Below, piece after piece: positions 15,480 to 24,366 of a stretch of 64,000 bases of DNA. Position 1 is the stretch's first letter. The number at the start of each line of letters is the position of its first letter. Both the position numbers and the translations under genes were made by a program. The stretch is from Iodidimonas sp. SYSU 1G8 (GTDB taxonomy: Bacteria; Pseudomonadota; Alphaproteobacteria; SMXS01). Where the stretch lies: contig NZ_JBBYXJ010000001.1 of assembly GCF_039655775.1 (NCBI RefSeq), positions 2,255,501-2,319,500 on the forward strand, in the 5' to 3' direction. The notes under the pieces were generated by a model. It saw only the letters and a program-made list of their open reading frames with translations. It had not been told where the DNA came from and ran no database searches.

Positions 15480-18017
15480 CTAGAAGTCGGCGGTCATGGT
15501 GATGCCGTAGGTACGCGGCTGGGTGCCCTGCTCGAAGGCGAACAGCGAGGACACGGGAGTCACGCTGAGACGTTCGATGTCGTTATTCAGGTTCTTGCCC
15601 CAGATCGACACACGGTACTTGCTGTCCGGCGACTCCCAGCTGATCTGGGCGTCGAGCAGGAGCAGCGGGCGACGGTCGGTGCGCGGGTTGATCGGCACGG
15701 CCGTCACGGCCATCTTGGAGGTGTAACCGGCGCTGGCGCCCAGGCTGATGTTGCCCATGTCCCCGATGGGGAAATCATAGGTGAAGCCCAAATTGGCGAT
15801 CACTTTCGGGGCGAAAGCCAGCGGCAGGTCCGAATAGTCGGCCTCGACCAGATACTGGGTGATGGCCTGGCCACCGATCACGGCCGGCACCGCGGTGGTG
15901 CTGCCGCAAACGGCGCGGCCGCTGGCGGGAACCGGCGTGTTTTCCGGGCCGTCCAGATCGGCGCAGTAATTGGTGTACTTGATGTTGTTGTAGCCGATAT
16001 TGGCGTTCAGCGTCAGACCGTCGACCGGTACCGCGACCAGTTCGAGCTCGAAGCCGTAGGAGCGGGCATCGGCCGAGTTGCTGATGTAGGTTTCCTGGCC
16101 CGACAGGTTGTTGGCGGGGCGGATGATCTGGCGCTGCAGACCCTTCAGCTTCTGATAGTAGATGTTACCGTTCAACTGCAGACGGCTATCGAGCCATTCG
16201 GTCTTGAAGCCTCCTTCGAAATTGTCGATCAGTTCTTCGCCGAAGGGATCGTTGAAGGTGGTGATGGTCGCGGCGTTGTTGACGAAACCGCCCGACTTGT
16301 AGGCGCGCTGCCAGAAGGCGAACAGCAGGATATCGTCGGTGACCTTGTAGTTCAGGCCGACGCGGGGCGCGAAATTATCCCAGCTGTCTTCCTGCGGGCC
16401 GAAGAATACCGAGTTCGGGCCGATGGGGAACTTGCTCCAGTCGGAGTTGGGATCGAGCCCCTGGCTGGCGACCGACGTGTTCGGCACCGCGAAGATGTCG
16501 TACTTCTTTTCCCAGGAATAACGCACACCGGCGACGGCGCTGAGCTGGTCGGTGACGTGATATTCGAACTGCGTATACGCAGCCCAGGTCTTGCGGTCCT
16601 GGCCGTTCTGGAAATAGGACATGCGGCCTTCGTTCAGCACGAAGGGCGCCTGGCCCGGCGTCCAGAGGATCTGGCCGACATGGTACTGATCCCACAGGTA
16701 GAAGACACCGGCGATCATGTCGATGGTTTCGGAGAAGTCCGACACGAAATGCGCTTCGAACTGGTAGGTCTTGTAGTCTTCGAAGCGGCCCGAGGAGAAG
16801 ATGTCCTGGTTGGTGCCGTCCGTGTCGGTCAGGATGACGCTGCGCTGCCAGCCGTAGTTGCCGGTGAAGCTGAACGTGCCGAAATCGGTGGTGTAGTCGG
16901 CGTTCATGGTCAGGTTGTAGCTGTTCAGGTCGCTGTCGTTACCGGCCGGCAGGTTGTAGCCGACGCGGAACGGATCGCTGCCATCTCCCTTGTCGCCGGT
17001 AAGACCGTCGCCGAAGGGATTCACCGAGAGACCGTTCGGCGGATAGAGGGCCTCGAACACGCTCTTGTTGCAGTTGAACCCGACCGACGTGTACGCACCG
17101 CCGCAATTGCCGTTGGACGGCGTGCGCGGATCGTACTGGGCGTTCAGCGACACCGTGCCGTCGCCGCGCTGACGGATGACTTCGCCGGTAATGGTGACAT
17201 CGAGCGCGTCATTGGGCGTGAAACGGAAGCTGGGCCGGAAGTAGACATACTTGTTGCCCTGGATGCGCTGGCCTTCCAGTTCAGGATCGATGTGAGTGAT
17301 GGTCTGACCGCCGACCACGCCATCAACCACGATGCCGTTGTTCCGGTAAAAGCCATCATCCTTGTAGAACTGGGTGGCGAGGCGCATGGCGAACTTGTCC
17401 TCGACGACCGGCAGATTGCCGACGAGGCTGACGATCAGCTTGCCCGGATTACCGTATTGCAAGCTGGCCTTGCCGGCGTATTCGCTGGTGTCCGGCTTCT
17501 TGGTCCGCAGCGTGATGGCACCTGAATAGGCGTTGCGGCCATAGATCGTGCCCTGAGGACCGCGCAGCATTTCCACCGCTTCAATGTCGAGCAGGTTCGA
17601 CAGCGCCCAGGCGTTACGAGCCTGGTACACGCCGTCAATGAACAGCGCGGTATGGGGATCGTCGAAGCTTTCGATGCCTGACGTGCCGATGCCTCGGATG
17701 GTGAACGCCGAGGCGTTGTGGAACAGGCCGACATGCTGCAACTGGACAGCCGGGGCGGCCTTGTTCAGGTCTTCCAGGTTGACGGCGAACTTGCGTTCGA
17801 TCGCCTCGCCCGAGAAGGCCGTGACGGGGACCGGCACTTCCTGAACGGATTCTTCGCGCTTTTGCGCCTGCGAGACGACGGTTTCGATGCCGCCGCGCTG
17901 GGAGAACAGGCTGGTGTTTTCCTGCTTCTCCGCCGGTGCGGCATCCTGTGCGATCGCTGAACCACCCATCATGGCCAAGGCCATGGCGAGCGGCACGATC
18001 GGTTTGCTTCGTGACAT
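15480..18017 (-). CDS. TonB-dependent receptor 3
   Basis: The 845-residue receptor starts MSRSKPIVPLAMALAMMGG with the signal ending AIAQ. ATG at 18017 is preceded by GGGAGG at 7 bases; a start at 18044 would prepend nine residues and cover this site. It has NTSLFSQRGGIETVVSQAQKREE, plug motifs RGIGTSGIESFDDPH and RGPQGTIYGRNAYSGAI, and terminal TYGITMTADF. Loop Cys pairs are in NGNCGGAY...FNCNKS and NYCADLDGPE...AVCG. With receptors 2 and 4 it forms the inner subgroup, which carries IETV where receptors 1 and 5 carry VEQVTV or IEQVTV. Substrate unknown. Confidence 0.93.
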   Translation of the reverse strand: MSRSKPIVPLAMALAMMGGSAIAQDAAPAEKQENTSLFSQRGGIETVVSQAQKREESVQEVPVPVTAFSGEAIERKFAVNLEDLNKAAPAVQLQHVGLFHNASAFTIRGIGTSGIESFDDPHTALFIDGVYQARNAWALSNLLDIEAVEMLRGPQGTIYGRNAYSGAITLRTKKPDTSEYAGKASLQYGNPGKLIVSLVGNLPVVEDKFAMRLATQFYKDDGFYRNNGIVVDGVVGGQTITHIDPELEGQRIQGNKYVYFRPSFRFTPNDALDVTITGEVIRQRGDGTVSLNAQYDPRTPSNGNCGGAYTSVGFNCNKSVFEALYPPNGLSVNPFGDGLTGDKGDGSDPFRVGYNLPAGNDSDLNSYNLTMNADYTTDFGTFSFTGNYGWQRSVILTDTDGTNQDIFSSGRFEDYKTYQFEAHFVSDFSETIDMIAGVFYLWDQYHVGQILWTPGQAPFVLNEGRMSYFQNGQDRKTWAAYTQFEYHVTDQLSAVAGVRYSWEKKYDIFAVPNTSVASQGLDPNSDWSKFPIGPNSVFFGPQEDSWDNFAPRVGLNYKVTDDILLFAFWQRAYKSGGFVNNAATITTFNDPFGEELIDNFEGGFKTEWLDSRLQLNGNIYYQKLKGLQRQIIRPANNLSGQETYISNSADARSYGFELELVAVPVDGLTLNANIGYNNIKYTNYCADLDGPENTPVPASGRAVCGSTTAVPAVIGGQAITQYLVEADYSDLPLAFAPKVIANLGFTYDFPIGDMGNISLGASAGYTSKMAVTAVPINPRTDRRPLLLLDAQISWESPDSKYRVSIWGKNLNNDIERLSVTPVSSLFAFEQGTQPRTYGITMTADF

Positions 18018-18122
18018 TGAGCAACCTCCCTTGCTGCGCGGCAAGCGGGCTTCTCATGTCCCTGCCTGCCGAGATTATTATTTTTGAGCGGCGGGACATT
18101 CACATATCGCGATCTAGTTTTT

Positions 18123-18138
18123 CAATACAAACATGATG
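18123..18138. promoter_or_regulatory. AT-rich candidate regulatory element upstream of TonB receptor 3
   Basis: CAATACAAACATGATG on the + strand lies 106-121 bases upstream of the receptor 3 start. It closely resembles the element at 15352-15372. A second partial copy, GCAAACATGATC, lies at 18178-18189, about 160 bases upstream. The whole 18085-18190 stretch is markedly AT-rich. Confidence 0.35.
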
Positions 18139-18194
18139 AACTTTTTTAGTCTTATTGGATTGTTTTTATACTCCGGTGCAAACATGATCGGACG

Positions 18195-18222
18195 CAAAAA
18201 CGCCGGCGTTTCCGCCGGCGTT
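18195..18222 (-). terminator. Intrinsic terminator after TonB receptor 4
   Basis: On the minus strand a 10-bp stem AACGCCGGCG/CGCCGGCGTT (18213-18222 with 18199-18208) with a GAAA tetraloop is followed by TTTTTGCG. It lies about 50 bases after the receptor stop. Confidence 0.9.
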
Positions 18223-18273
18223 AAAGACGTAGGGGAAGGACCTTAGCGGCCCTTCCCCGATGAAGCTCAAGTC

Positions 18274-20835
18274 TTAGAAGTCGGCCGTCAGGGTGATGCC
18301 ATAGGTCCGCGGACGAGTGCCCTGCTCGAAGGCGAACAGGTTCGACACGGGGGTCATCGACAGACGTTCGATCTCGTTGGTCAGGTTCTTACCCCACACA
18401 GAGACGCGGTACATGCTGTTCGGCGATTCCCAGCTGATCTGGGCGTCGATCAGCAGCATGGAGCGGCGGTCGGCGCGCGGCAGATCCGCGTTGCCGGCGA
18501 CGACCATCTTCGACGTGTAACCGAAGCTCTGGCCGATGCTCATGTTGCCCATGTCCCCGATCGGGAAGTCATAGGTCCAACCCAGGTTGGCGATCAGCTT
18601 CGGCGCGAAGGTGAGCGCGGTATCCTTGTAGTTGGTGGCGACGATCCAGCTGTTGTTGGGAAGCTGGGTGCGATCGCCGCAGACTTCGCGACCGCTGGCC
18701 GGGTTCTGGGTCGGCTCGGGGCCGTCCAGATCGGCGCAGTAGCTGGTGTACTTGATGTTGTTGTAGGCCATGTTGGCGTTGATGGTCAGACCATCGGTCG
18801 GAATCAGCACCATTTCCAGTTCGACGCCATAGGAGCGGGCATCGGCGGCGTTGGTGATGAAGGTTTCCTGGCCCGTGGTGTTGTTGGCCGGGCGGATGAC
18901 CTGACGCTGCAGGCCCTTCAGCTTCTGGTAGTAGATGTTACCGTTGAACTGCAGCCGGCTGTCGAACCATTCGGTCTTGAAGCCGCCTTCGAAATTGTCG
19001 ATCAGCTCTTCACCGAAGGGCTGCACGAAGGTGCTGTATTCGGAGGCGTTGTTGACGAAGCCGCCCGACTTGTAGGCGCGCTGCCAGAAAGCGAACAGCA
19101 TCACGTCGTCGTTGACCTTGTAGTTCAGGCCGACGCGGGGCGCGAAATTGTCCCAGCTGTTGTCGACCGGACCCCAGTAGGCGACGCAAGGCGCGGCGGC
19201 GGTACCCTTGGTGCCGATGGGGCTGCAGAAATTGCTGGGATCGCCGATCGGGAACTTGGACCAGTCGGAATTCGGGTCGAGGCCCTGGTTCCGGACGGTG
19301 TTGTTCGGCACGGAATAGACGTTGAACTTCTTTTCCCACGAATAGCGGATACCGGCGACGGCGCTCAGCTGATCGGTGAAGTGCCATTCCATCTGGGCGT
19401 AGGCGGCCCAGGTCTTGCGCTCCTGGCCATTCTGGAATTCGGCCATGCCGGGATTGTCATAGGTGAAGTCGCCGATGCCCGGCGTCCACAGCAGCTGACC
19501 CAGCTGGTAGGTGTCGTACAGGTAGAACAGACCGGCGATCAGGTCGATGGTATCCGAGAAGTCGGACACGAAGTGGGTTTCGAACTGATAGGTCTCGTAA
19601 TCCTCGAAACGGGTCGAGGCGAAGAAGTTGAGGTTGGTGCCGTCCGTGTCGGTGTTGATGACCGAACGCTGCCAGGCGTAGTTGCCGAGGAAGCTGAACG
19701 TACCGAAGTCGGTGGTGTAGGCGGCGTTCAAGGTCGCCATGTAGCTGTTCAGGTCGCTGTTATTGTACGGCAAGCTGTAGCCCACACGGTACGGATCGGC
19801 GTCCTTGTCGCGGTCGATGCCCAGACGGCCATCGCCGAAATAGTTCTGGTTCAGGCCCGGATACAGCACTTCGAACAGGCTGGTGTTGCAGTTATAGGCC
19901 GTCGGCGTACCGACCGTACCAGCACCGCCGCAATTGGTGTTGGCGGGCGTACGCGGATCGTAGGACGGATTCAGCGACAGGGTGCCGTCGCCGCGCTGAC
20001 GGATGAACTCGGTGGTCAGCGTGATGTCGAGCGCGTCGTTCGGCGTCAGGCGGAAGCTGGGGCGGAAGTAGACGTACTTGTTGCCCTGCAGCCGCTGGCC
20101 TTCCAGATCGGGATCGATGCTGGTAATGGTCTGGCCGCCGACGACACCTTCGACGATGACGCCATCGTTCCGGTAGAAGCCGTCATCCTTGTAGAACTGC
20201 GTGGCCAGACGCATGGCGAACTTGTCTTCCACGATCGGCAGGTTGCCGACCAGGCTGACGATCAGCTTGCCCGGGTTGCCGTATTGCAGGCTCGCCTTGC
20301 CGCTGTATTCGCTGGTGTCCGGCTTCATCGTGGTCAGCGTGATGGCGCCCGAATAGGCGTTGCGGCCGTAGATGGTGCCCTGCGGACCGCGGAGCATTTC
20401 CACCGTCTCGACGTCGAGCAGATTGCCCAGCGCCCAGGCGTTACGCGGCTGGTAGACGCCGTCGATGAACACGGCGACGTGAGGATCGTCGAAGCTCTCG
20501 ACGCCCGACGTGCCGATGCCGCGAACGGTGAAGGACGACGAACCATGGAACAGGCCGACCGACTGAAGCTGGACCGACGGGGCCAGCTTGTTCAGGTCTT
20601 CCAGGTTGACGGCGAACCGGCGCTCGATCGCCTCGCTGGAGAACGCGGTCACGGGCAGCGGAACTTCCTGAACCGATTCCTCTTTCTTCTGGGCCGAGGA
20701 AATGACGGTTTCGATACCGCCGCGCTGAGAGAACAGGCTGTTATTTTCCGCAGGCGCCGCGTCCTGCGCGTGTGCGGTGCCGGCGGCCATGGCCGTGGCG
20801 ATCGCCAATGAGATGACTGGAATGGTTTTCTTCAC
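18274..20835 (-). CDS. TonB-dependent receptor 4
   Basis: The 853-residue receptor is best started at GTG 20835 (MKKTIPVISLAIATAMAAG..AHAQ), with GGGGAG 5 bases upstream; the longer frame to 20955 adds 40 non-signal residues. It has NSLFSQRGGIETVISSAQKKEE, plug RGIGTSGVESFDDPH and RGPQGTIYGRNAYSGAI, and barrel end TYGITLTADF. Loop Cys pairs are in NTNCGGAG...YNCNTS and SYCADLDGPE...EVCG. It is most like receptor 2 over long stretches (for example GGFKTEWFDSRLQFNGNIYY), suggesting recent duplication. It has its own leader and terminator. Confidence 0.93.
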   Translation of the reverse strand: MKKTIPVISLAIATAMAAGTAHAQDAAPAENNSLFSQRGGIETVISSAQKKEESVQEVPLPVTAFSSEAIERRFAVNLEDLNKLAPSVQLQSVGLFHGSSSFTVRGIGTSGVESFDDPHVAVFIDGVYQPRNAWALGNLLDVETVEMLRGPQGTIYGRNAYSGAITLTTMKPDTSEYSGKASLQYGNPGKLIVSLVGNLPIVEDKFAMRLATQFYKDDGFYRNDGVIVEGVVGGQTITSIDPDLEGQRLQGNKYVYFRPSFRLTPNDALDITLTTEFIRQRGDGTLSLNPSYDPRTPANTNCGGAGTVGTPTAYNCNTSLFEVLYPGLNQNYFGDGRLGIDRDKDADPYRVGYSLPYNNSDLNSYMATLNAAYTTDFGTFSFLGNYAWQRSVINTDTDGTNLNFFASTRFEDYETYQFETHFVSDFSDTIDLIAGLFYLYDTYQLGQLLWTPGIGDFTYDNPGMAEFQNGQERKTWAAYAQMEWHFTDQLSAVAGIRYSWEKKFNVYSVPNNTVRNQGLDPNSDWSKFPIGDPSNFCSPIGTKGTAAAPCVAYWGPVDNSWDNFAPRVGLNYKVNDDVMLFAFWQRAYKSGGFVNNASEYSTFVQPFGEELIDNFEGGFKTEWFDSRLQFNGNIYYQKLKGLQRQVIRPANNTTGQETFITNAADARSYGVELEMVLIPTDGLTINANMAYNNIKYTSYCADLDGPEPTQNPASGREVCGDRTQLPNNSWIVATNYKDTALTFAPKLIANLGWTYDFPIGDMGNMSIGQSFGYTSKMVVAGNADLPRADRRSMLLIDAQISWESPNSMYRVSVWGKNLTNEIERLSMTPVSNLFAFEQGTRPRTYGITLTADF

Positions 20836-21045
20836 GAGCACTCCCCTGTTGTTGCCGACGGGAGAGTCGTGTAGCGAGCCCCCCAGTCGCGTATCGATCG
20901 TTTGTTTTTTTGATTCGTTGATCTGGATTTCTACACTCGGGTCTAATGTCGGCAAAACATTATTCGTCTACACAGCTTTTAATAAGCAGTGTTGGTTGAA
21001 AAGCGTTGCAGTTCTGCAACAGCCCTTCGCCCGCGCCAGACCCAT

Positions 21046-21073
21046 AAAAAAGGGCCGGCGTTTCCGCCGGCCC
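21046..21073 (-). terminator. Intrinsic terminator after TonB receptor 5
   Basis: On the minus strand a 9-bp stem GGGCCGGCG/CGCCGGCCC (21065-21073 with 21052-21060) with a GAAA tetraloop is followed by TTTTTTATG. It lies 31 bases after the receptor stop. Confidence 0.9.
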
Positions 21074-21103
21074 GAGGAGTCGTGAAGATCGTGTGACCGG
21101 GTT

Positions 21104-23614
21104 CTAGAAGTCGGCCGTCATGGTGACGCCGTAGGTCCGCGGCCGGGTCGCGTGCTCGAACGTGAACAGCTGCGAGACCGGGGTCGAGCTCAGACGCTCG
21201 ATCTCGTTGGTCAGGTTCTTGCCCCAGACGGACACGCGGTACTGGCCGTTCGGTGCCTCCCAGTTCAGCGACGCATCGACCAGCAGCATGGAGCGGCGGT
21301 CGGTGCGCGGCGCGTTCTGGACCTGGGTCGCCATCTTCGAGGTGTAGCCCAGGTTGGTGCCGAAGCTGAGGTTACCCATGTTCCCGATGGGGAAATCGTA
21401 GGTGAAGCCCAGATTGGCGGTGAACCGCGGCGCATAGTTGAGACGCAGGTCCGAGTAGTCCACGTCGACGATGAAGCCGGCCGGGGTCAGCTCGACCGCG
21501 CCGCAGGGCGTCCGGCCGCTGGCCGGCGTCGCGGTGGTTTCCGGGCCGTCCAGATCGGCGCAGAAGCTGGTATATTTGATGTTGTTGTAGCCGAGGTTGC
21601 CGTTGATGGTCAGACCGTCGGTGGGAATGACCGATACTTCCAGCTCGACGCCATAGGCGCGGGCGTCCGCGGCATTGGTGGTGAAGGTTTCCTGGCCGCT
21701 GGGAATGTTGGCCGGACGGATGATCTGGCGCTGCAGGCCGGTGTGATCCTGATAGTAGGCGTTCACATTGACGCGCAGGGCACGGTCGAACCATTCGCTC
21801 TTCATGCCGATTTCGTAATTGTCGATCCGCTCCTGGCCGTAGGGCGATTCGAACGTGTTCTGGGTCGCGGCGTTGTTGACGAAACCGCCGGACTTGAACG
21901 CGCGCTGCCAGAAGGCGAACAGCAGGATGTCATCGGTGGCCTGGAAGTTCAGGCCGACGCGCGGCGCGAAGCTGTCCCAGGTGTCCTCGATGGGGCCAAG
22001 ACGCAGCGAGTTCGGACCCGTGGGGTATTCGCTGAAGTCCACGCCCGCCGGAATACCCTGCGCCGCGATGGTGGTGATCGGCGTGCCGAAGACGTTGTAC
22101 TTCTTTTCCCACGAATAGCGCACACCGGCGACCGCGCTCAGACGGTCGGTGAAGTGATATTCGCCCTGGACATACGCGGCCCAGGTCTTGCGGTCCTGAC
22201 CGTTGGTGCCGAAGCTGAGGCCCGGATTGTCGGGCGTGAACTCGCCGATGCCCGGCGTGTAGAGGATCTGGCCGACCTGATACTGGTCCTTCAGGTAGAA
22301 GAAGCCGGCGATCACATCGACCGTGTCCGAGAAGTCCGAGACGAAGTTGAACTCGGTCTGGAACGTCTTGTAATCCTCGTAGCGGACCGAGCTGAACAGA
22401 TCGACATTGGTGCCGTCCGTGTCGGTGCCGATCTCGCTGCCCTGCTTCGCGTAGTTGGTCGTCAGGTTGAACGTACCGAAGTCGACATTGTAGGACGCGT
22501 TGGCGGTGAAGTTGTAGCTGTTCACGTCCGTGTTGTCGTTGCGCAGGTTCCGGCCGATCACATAGGGATCGCTGCCGTCGCCCTTCTCGCCGATCGTGCC
22601 ATCGCCGAAGGGATTCTTGGCGAGACCGTCCGGCGGATACAGCGCCTCGAACACGCTGGTGTTGCAGTTGAAGGCCGTCGGCGTGCCGACCGTGCTCGGA
22701 CCACCGCAATTGCCATTGCTGGGCGTGCGCGGGTCGAACAGACCGTTGATCGCCACGGTGCCGTCGCCGCGCTGGCGGATGATCTCGCCCTGGAAGGTGA
22801 CGTCGAGCGAGTCATTGGGCGTGAAGCGCAGGCTAGGACGGAAGTAGACGTACTTGTCGCCGCCGTGGCGCGTGCCGGCCAGATCCTCGTCGATGGTGTC
22901 GGTGACCGGATCGTAGCCGCTGTTCTTCCAGAAACCGCCGAACTTGTAGAACTGGGACGCCATGCGGAACGCCACCTTGTCCTCGACGATCGGCACGTTG
23001 CCGACCAGGCCGACGACCAGCTTGCCCGCATTGGCGATCTCGAGGCTCGCCTTCCCGCCATAGTCGACCATGTCCGGCTTGTTGGTGCGGACCGCCACGG
23101 CGCCGGCATAGGCGTTACGGCCGTACAGCGTGCCCTGTGGGCCACGCATGATTTCGACCGCCTCGATATCCAGCATGTTGGACAGCGCCCAGGCGTTGCG
23201 CGCCTGGTAGACGTTGTCGATGAAGACGGCGACGTGCGGGTCGTCGAAGCTTTCGATGCCCGAGGTCGCGATGCCACGGATGGTGAACGCGGCCGCGTGG
23301 TGGAACAGGCCCACATGCGACAGCTGTACCGCCGGCACCGAATTGTTGAGATCTTCCAGATTGACCGCGAACTTGCGCTCGAGCGCCACGCCGGACAGCG
23401 CGGTGACGGGCAGCGGCACGGACTGTTCGGATTCAGCGCGCTTTTGCGACTGGACCGTGACCTGCTCGATCTGGCCGCGCTGGCTGAAGATGCTGCCGCT
23501 CTGGCCTTCGGCCGGCGGCGCGGCCGGAGCCGCCGTGTCCTGCGCCCACGCGCTGCCCATGCACAGGGCAGTCGCCGACGCAGCAAGCATGAGTACTCGC
23601 CTATGATGTTTCAC
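21104..23614 (-). CDS. TonB-dependent receptor 5
   Basis: The 836-residue receptor is started at GTG 23614 (MKHHRRVLMLAASATALCMG..AWAQ), which has AAGGGG upstream; ATG 23659 is an alternative adding 15 residues before the signal. It has SGSIFSQRGQIEQVTVQSQKRAE, plug RGIATSGIESFDDPH and RGPQGTLYGRNAYAGAV, and barrel end TYGVTMTADF. Loop Cys pairs are in NGNCGGPS...FNCNTS and SFCADLDGPE...TPCG. In its TonB-box region and plug (NKPDMVDYGGKASLEIANAG) it groups with receptor 1 at the other end of the array rather than with its neighbour. It is the first receptor of the array in the direction of transcription. Confidence 0.93.
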   Translation of the reverse strand: MKHHRRVLMLAASATALCMGSAWAQDTAAPAAPPAEGQSGSIFSQRGQIEQVTVQSQKRAESEQSVPLPVTALSGVALERKFAVNLEDLNNSVPAVQLSHVGLFHHAAAFTIRGIATSGIESFDDPHVAVFIDNVYQARNAWALSNMLDIEAVEIMRGPQGTLYGRNAYAGAVAVRTNKPDMVDYGGKASLEIANAGKLVVGLVGNVPIVEDKVAFRMASQFYKFGGFWKNSGYDPVTDTIDEDLAGTRHGGDKYVYFRPSLRFTPNDSLDVTFQGEIIRQRGDGTVAINGLFDPRTPSNGNCGGPSTVGTPTAFNCNTSVFEALYPPDGLAKNPFGDGTIGEKGDGSDPYVIGRNLRNDNTDVNSYNFTANASYNVDFGTFNLTTNYAKQGSEIGTDTDGTNVDLFSSVRYEDYKTFQTEFNFVSDFSDTVDVIAGFFYLKDQYQVGQILYTPGIGEFTPDNPGLSFGTNGQDRKTWAAYVQGEYHFTDRLSAVAGVRYSWEKKYNVFGTPITTIAAQGIPAGVDFSEYPTGPNSLRLGPIEDTWDSFAPRVGLNFQATDDILLFAFWQRAFKSGGFVNNAATQNTFESPYGQERIDNYEIGMKSEWFDRALRVNVNAYYQDHTGLQRQIIRPANIPSGQETFTTNAADARAYGVELEVSVIPTDGLTINGNLGYNNIKYTSFCADLDGPETTATPASGRTPCGAVELTPAGFIVDVDYSDLRLNYAPRFTANLGFTYDFPIGNMGNLSFGTNLGYTSKMATQVQNAPRTDRRSMLLVDASLNWEAPNGQYRVSVWGKNLTNEIERLSSTPVSQLFTFEHATRPRTYGVTMTADF

Positions 23615-23852
23615 TGTGTATCCCCTTCGGAATCCCGCCAGGCGGGTTCTTCGTTTCATCCCGTCGCAGGCCTGGATTTTCGATCCTGGGCTTTTACCTT
23701 CTGGTCCTGAGACACAGGCGGTTTAGCACCGCGATGTTACCGAAGTCCAAGATAAAAAATATTCTCCAACGCTTTTTTTGTTTTCTTTGCGCGGTCTCCC
23801 CCAGCAGGCTAGGCTTCGGCCACGTCGACCGGGACTATTAGGGGAGGGAACC

Positions 23853-24362
23853 ATGTCCGACGCCGCGCAACGCGCACTGGACCACATCGAAATCTATTCG
23901 ACCATGAGCCGCTATTGCCACGGCGTGGATCGCTGCGACCTGGCCGTGCTGAAATCGACCTTCTGGCCGGATGCCACCTGCAATTACAGCGACCAGGAAC
24001 TGGACGCAATGACCTGGGCCGAGAACTGCGTGGCCGGGATCAGCCAGATGGAACGCACCATGCACACCATCGGCAATCACCTCATCGAGGTCGATGGCGA
24101 CAAGGCGACGGGCGAAACCTATTGCCTGGCCTATCACCTGCTCAAGAACGCCGAGGGTGTCCTGACGGACATGCTCGTGGGCGGCCGCTATCTCGACCAC
24201 TTCGAGAAGCGCGGCGGTGAATGGAAGATCAAGAGTCGCTTCTACGTGATGGACTGGAACCACAACATTCCGTCCACCGGCAACTGGACCACCGGATTGC
24301 TGGGCGGCCTGAACCGGGGCGCGCGTTCGCCCAACGACCATTACGACCGCATCTTCGGCTGA
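23853..24362 (+). CDS. NTF2/SnoaL-like family protein 4
   Basis: The 169-residue protein starts MSDAAQRALDHIEIYSTMSRYCHGVDRCDLAVLKSTFWPDATCNYSD, with GGGAGG 4 bases ahead of the ATG. It is a paralogue of the three genes at 7.9-9.6 kb, with the shared pattern IEVDGDKATGETY and GGRYLDHFEKRGGEWKIKSRFYVMDWNH. It heads a compact plus-strand operon (small membrane protein, flavin reductase-like protein, MAPEG protein) divergent from the receptor array. NTF2-like proteins of this class are small isomerases or dehydratases, or binders; the actual role is not assignable. Confidence 0.87.
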   Translation: MSDAAQRALDHIEIYSTMSRYCHGVDRCDLAVLKSTFWPDATCNYSDQELDAMTWAENCVAGISQMERTMHTIGNHLIEVDGDKATGETYCLAYHLLKNAEGVLTDMLVGGRYLDHFEKRGGEWKIKSRFYVMDWNHNIPSTGNWTTGLLGGLNRGARSPNDHYDRIFG

Positions 24363-24366
24363 TCCC

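Noticed and set aside
9697-23614. Receptor repeats mistaken for a CRISPR-like or assembly duplication
   Set aside because: The five genes differ at many positions and in length, with distinct leaders. They are diverged paralogues rather than collapsed copies, and no short regular spacers are present.
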